15,178 bases of DNA from an uncultured bacterium (GTDB lineage Bacteria; Cyanobacteriota; Vampirovibrionia; Gastranaerophilales; Gastranaerophilaceae). Location of the stretch: the NCBI GenBank assembly GCA_900549855.1, contig URPS01000050.1, forward strand, positions 1 through 15,178. The letters are read 5' to 3'. The notes under the pieces are model-generated. The model made no database searches and had not been told where the DNA came from. It saw only the letters and a list, made by a program, of their open reading frames with translations. Position 1 is the stretch's first letter; every line of letters starts with the position of its first letter. Below, in pieces: positions 13,497 to 15,178 of this stretch. A program made the translations under genes and the position numbers.

Positions 13497-14576
13497 ATGT
13501 TTAACAAAAAAGTAAAAACCAATATGGAATTGGAAATTGCAGAACAAGCAAAAATTGTTCCATATATTTTGATGAAATACATTAACCCCGAAACCGGAGA
13601 AATCAAAATAGATTTGCCGGACAATGTTACTAAAATCGTACTCGTCGCAAGTGGTTCTTCTTATCATTGTGCAAGATTTGCGGTAGATTTGTTGGAAAAA
13701 TTCTCTAAAATAGAATCAAGAGCAATATATTCCAGCGAATTTCTACTAAAAAATGTAATTCCACATGATGACAATACTTTGTACATTTTTATCACACAGT
13801 CAGGTGAAACCAGCGATACGATTAAATGTGCGCAGAAAGTAAAAGAAAATTCTAACCTTGCAACTCTTTGTATTACAAATAATGAAGAGTCTACAATATG
13901 GAAAGTTTGTGACTATCAGGTTGCTTGCTATGCCGGTGTAGAAAATGGTATAGCCGCTACAAAATCTTTCACTTCTCAAATGCTTTGTTTGATATTGATT
14001 TCTCTTAAACTTATAGAAAAAGTCCATGGAAAAGATGCGACAGCCAAATACAAAAAATCTTTGTTTAGTTTGCCTGCTGTAATTGATAAAGCGCTTTCAA
14101 AAAGAAATGAAATTAAAAAATTGGCGCATGTTTTAGCGAAAGAAAATCTTATAGTAATTACCGCTGATGGAATTTCGTATTCTTTAGCAAAAGAAGCGGC
14201 TTTAAAAATAAAAGAAACTTCTTATAAAAATATTAGTGCTGCTATTTTAGGTGAATTTATGCATGGACACGTTGCTGTGCTGAATAATAGAGCGACATTG
14301 ATGTACATTGCTGTAGATAAGATTTCAAAACGCTCCGTTGCTAATTTGCAAAAAATAAAAGCTGATTATAATCCAAAGATGGTTATAATTGGTCCAAAAG
14401 ATGAGAGTTTGAATCCGGATTATAATATTAATATCGTTTGTGATAATGAAATTCAGCAAATGTTTGCTGATGTTCTAATTTGTCAACAATTGGCGCTAGA
14501 AATAGCTTTAAAATTAAAACGCAATGTCGACCATCCAAAAGGACTTCATAAAGTTGTGGTAGATAAAAATATCTAA
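13497..14576 (+). CDS. SIS-domain sugar isomerase/deaminase, GlmS-like isomerase part without the glutaminase domain
   Basis: The 359-residue protein contains two SIS (sugar phosphate isomerase) domains. The first (about 45-175) has VASGSSYHCAR (50-60) and TQSGETSDTIK (100-110), the phosphate-binding Ser/Thr loops. The second (about 205-340) has TADGISYSLAKEAALKIKETSY and LGEFMHGH. Residues matching the isomerase catalytic set of GlmS are kept: E240, H256 (in GEFMHGH) and K352 (in GLHKVVV). The whole N-terminal glutaminase domain of GlmS (about 240 residues with Cys1) is absent, so free glutamine cannot be the amino donor. It could be a glucosamine- or other amino-sugar-6-phosphate deaminase/isomerase, or a fructosamine deglycase-like enzyme. 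AAGGTGA six bases upstream sets the start. It ends with a four-base overlap against the convergent gene. Confidence 0.82.
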   Translation: MFNKKVKTNMELEIAEQAKIVPYILMKYINPETGEIKIDLPDNVTKIVLVASGSSYHCARFAVDLLEKFSKIESRAIYSSEFLLKNVIPHDDNTLYIFITQSGETSDTIKCAQKVKENSNLATLCITNNEESTIWKVCDYQVACYAGVENGIAATKSFTSQMLCLILISLKLIEKVHGKDATAKYKKSLFSLPAVIDKALSKRNEIKKLAHVLAKENLIVITADGISYSLAKEAALKIKETSYKNISAAILGEFMHGHVAVLNNRATLMYIAVDKISKRSVANLQKIKADYNPKMVIIGPKDESLNPDYNINIVCDNEIQQMFADVLICQQLALEIALKLKRNVDHPKGLHKVVVDKNI

Positions 14577-14821
14577 CCTTCGCCCATTTCCATTTCACGT
14601 TTTTGATATCTTGCTGCTTTAGCATTGATTGCGTAACAAGTCGAACAAAGCTTTTGAGATAGCATAAACATGTTACGTTGAATTGTTGCAACGTCATTCA
14701 TTGCCTCTAACATTTTGTTTGGATCAACCATTGATTCCATTGCTTCGTGGTTGTCTACTTTTTCATCTGCATATTTCTTGACTAATAATTTGTCAATATA
14801 ATCTCTTGCTCCGATTGCCAT
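14573..14821 (-). CDS. Small protein of 82 residues, unknown function, with CxxC
   Basis: I recognise no family. The product starts MAIGARDYIDKLLVKKYADEK and is mostly helical and Met-rich, with a C59-S-T-C62 pair that could bind a metal or form a disulfide, and a charged tail (KREMEMGEG). There is no signal peptide or membrane segment. The ATG at 14821 follows a GGGGG block at 14831-14835 with nine-base spacing, so I prefer it to the TTG two codons upstream. The gene overlaps the end of the SIS gene by four bases tail-to-tail and is divergent from rpsB. Confidence 0.62.
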   Translation of the reverse strand: MAIGARDYIDKLLVKKYADEKVDNHEAMESMVDPNKMLEAMNDVATIQRNMFMLSQKLCSTCYAINAKAARYQKREMEMGEG

Positions 14822-14895
14822 AATCAAAGTCCCCCTATGTATTCCTATTGTTTCCCTTATATATATAAAAATTTTTATTAACGAAAAATTGCTTA

Positions 14896-14916
14896 ATTGT
14901 AACGTAATGTTACAAT
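14896..14916. promoter_or_regulatory. Perfect palindrome, candidate repressor operator
   Basis: ATTGTAAC (14896-14903) and GTTACAAT (14909-14916) are exact inverted copies around the five bases GTAAT. The symmetric 8-base arms at about one helical turn are typical of a dimeric helix-turn-helix regulator site. It ends two bases before a TTGACA at 14918, so a bound protein would overlap a likely -35. It lies 75 bases from the divergent 82-residue gene. The regulator cannot be named. Confidence 0.5.
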
Positions 14917-14917
14917 G

Positions 14918-14948
14918 TTGACAAATTTATCATCATATATGGCTAAAA
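14918..14948 (+). promoter_or_regulatory. Probable rpsB promoter
   Basis: TTGACA (14918-14923) is a perfect -35. The -10 is unclear: at 17-19 bases only GGCTAA, GCTAAA or CTAAAA is found (14941-14948), preceded by TG. A strong TATAAT occurs at 14980-14985 but has no -35 at the proper distance and would cut off the 5' arm of the leader helix. The first option gives a leader of about 180 bases. Confidence 0.4.
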
Positions 14949-14961
14949 AAAGTGAGAGTAC

Positions 14962-15103
14962 TTGCCAGATAACCTTGTTTATAATACGATATTAGCGACT
15001 ACACTGGTCGATAGGTACAACCCTAGTCTGGCAAAACAAATATACGGAGTCGGCAATGTATCGGTTAGTATAAAGTTTCAAAGATGGAGCAGTATAGTCC
15101 GTA
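14962..15103 (+). ncRNA. Structured 5' leader of rpsB, candidate ribosomal protein S2 autoregulatory element
   Basis: Two closed domains can be drawn by eye. Domain 1 is closed by a perfect 8-bp helix, TTGCCAGA (14962-14969) with TCTGGCAA (15027-15034). Inside are TAATA/TATTA (14982-14994), CGAC/GTCG around a 7-base loop (14996-15010) and TAGG/CCTA (15012-15025), giving a cloverleaf-like multibranch. Domain 2 is closed by TACGGA (15043-15048) with TCCGTA (15098-15103). A second GGCAA at 15052-15056 could also pair with TTGCC at 14962-14966, so two states are possible. Many bacteria control rpsB through binding of S2 to its own leader; that this RNA does so is inference. It shows no fit to a riboswitch class known to me. 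Confidence 0.5.
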
Positions 15104-15136
15104 GTAAAATAAGTTAGAAAAATAAAGGAGACAAAG

Positions 15137-15178
15137 ATGTCAGTAGCATCACTTATTGAATTATTAGAAGCAGGCGTT
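15137..15178 (+). CDS. rpsB: 30S ribosomal protein S2, N-terminus only (3' end outside window)
   Basis: Only 14 residues are visible, MSVASLIELLEAGV, but they match the characteristic S2 start; cyanobacterial S2 begins MPVVSLAQLLEAGVHFGHQ. S2 is a late-assembling protein of the small ribosomal subunit that also binds S1. AAAGGAG lies six bases before the ATG. rpsB is usually followed by tsf (elongation factor Ts), which would lie beyond the window. The long structured leader upstream also fits a ribosomal protein gene. Confidence 0.85.
   Translation, partial: MSVASLIELLEAGV

Larger units (their letters stand above)
14822..15136. other. Intergenic regulatory region between the 82-residue gene and rpsB
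   Basis: This 315-base stretch holds no convincing gene. From left to right it has the ribosome site of the minus-strand gene (14831-14835), an AT-rich part (14857-14890) that may hold that gene's -10 region, the palindrome, the TTGACA promoter element, the folded leader, an A-rich stretch (15105-15123) and the rpsB ribosome site AAAGGAG at 15124-15130. Confidence 0.7.

Noticed and set aside
13455..13667. Minus-strand open frame of 70 codons opposite the SIS gene
   Set aside because: It is a shadow of a clear coding gene, with Phe/Ile-rich low-complexity sequence and no ribosome site.
14939..14995. 18-codon upstream open frame (starts MAKKSESTCQ) in the rpsB leader
   Set aside because: No ribosome site precedes it, it covers the 5' arm of the leader helix, and the ATG lies at or before the likely transcript start.
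14962..15034. tRNA-like molecule in the rpsB leader
   Set aside because: The length (73 bases) and 7-8 bp closing helix resemble a tRNA, but the T-loop and D-loop consensus bases and U33 are absent and the arms have wrong sizes, so I call it a leader structure.

Overview
The window is AT-rich, gene-dense bacterial DNA. Several features together suggest a gut-type Melainabacteria/Vampirovibrionia (Gastranaerophilales-like) relative of Cyanobacteria: the start of ribosomal protein S2 (MSVASLIELLEAGV, close to the cyanobacterial form), an 11-subunit complex I with no NADH-input genes, and two small proteins with an N-terminus of the type M-[KR]-I-x-x-I-Q-x-Y, one also carrying a short VAFRG motif. 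This assignment is an inference from motifs, not a database result.

Layout. 1-1161 (+): the end of a parvulin-type prolyl isomerase and a DMT/EamA transporter. 1171-1836 (-): a secreted or periplasmic TPR protein, convergent with the transporter and divergent from the next operon. 1928-11457 (+): one uninterrupted nuoA-B-C-D-H-I-J-K-L-M-N operon with overlapping or nearly touching genes. It encodes the quinone module, the two 4Fe-4S ferredoxin-like centres plus the N2 ligands, and the whole proton-pumping arm. NuoE, NuoF and NuoG, the NADH-oxidising module, are absent from the cluster, so electrons probably enter from ferredoxin or another carrier, as in cyanobacterial NDH-1. 11548-11868: a small glycine-rich membrane protein with its own promoter and a strong terminator. 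11961-12791: an OB-fold plus HD-domain protein of the YhaM exoribonuclease type. 12884-12967: tRNA-Leu(CAA), followed by a second small membrane protein, a 52-residue protein and a SIS-domain sugar isomerase with no glutaminase domain. 14573-14821 (-): an 82-residue protein of unknown function, convergent with the isomerase. 14822-15136: a regulatory intergenic region with a perfect palindrome, a TTGACA element and a long structured leader. 15137-end: the start of rpsB.

The most notable points are: (i) the leader of rpsB, which can fold into two closed domains and has a mutually exclusive alternative helix, a candidate S2 autoregulatory RNA; (ii) the palindromic operator candidate just upstream of it; (iii) complex I without its NADH module; (iv) a NuoL about 20 residues shorter than E. 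coli NuoL between two proton-channel lysines; and (v) the pair of lineage-type small membrane proteins. I saw no insertion sequences, CRISPR arrays, phage genes or broken genes.
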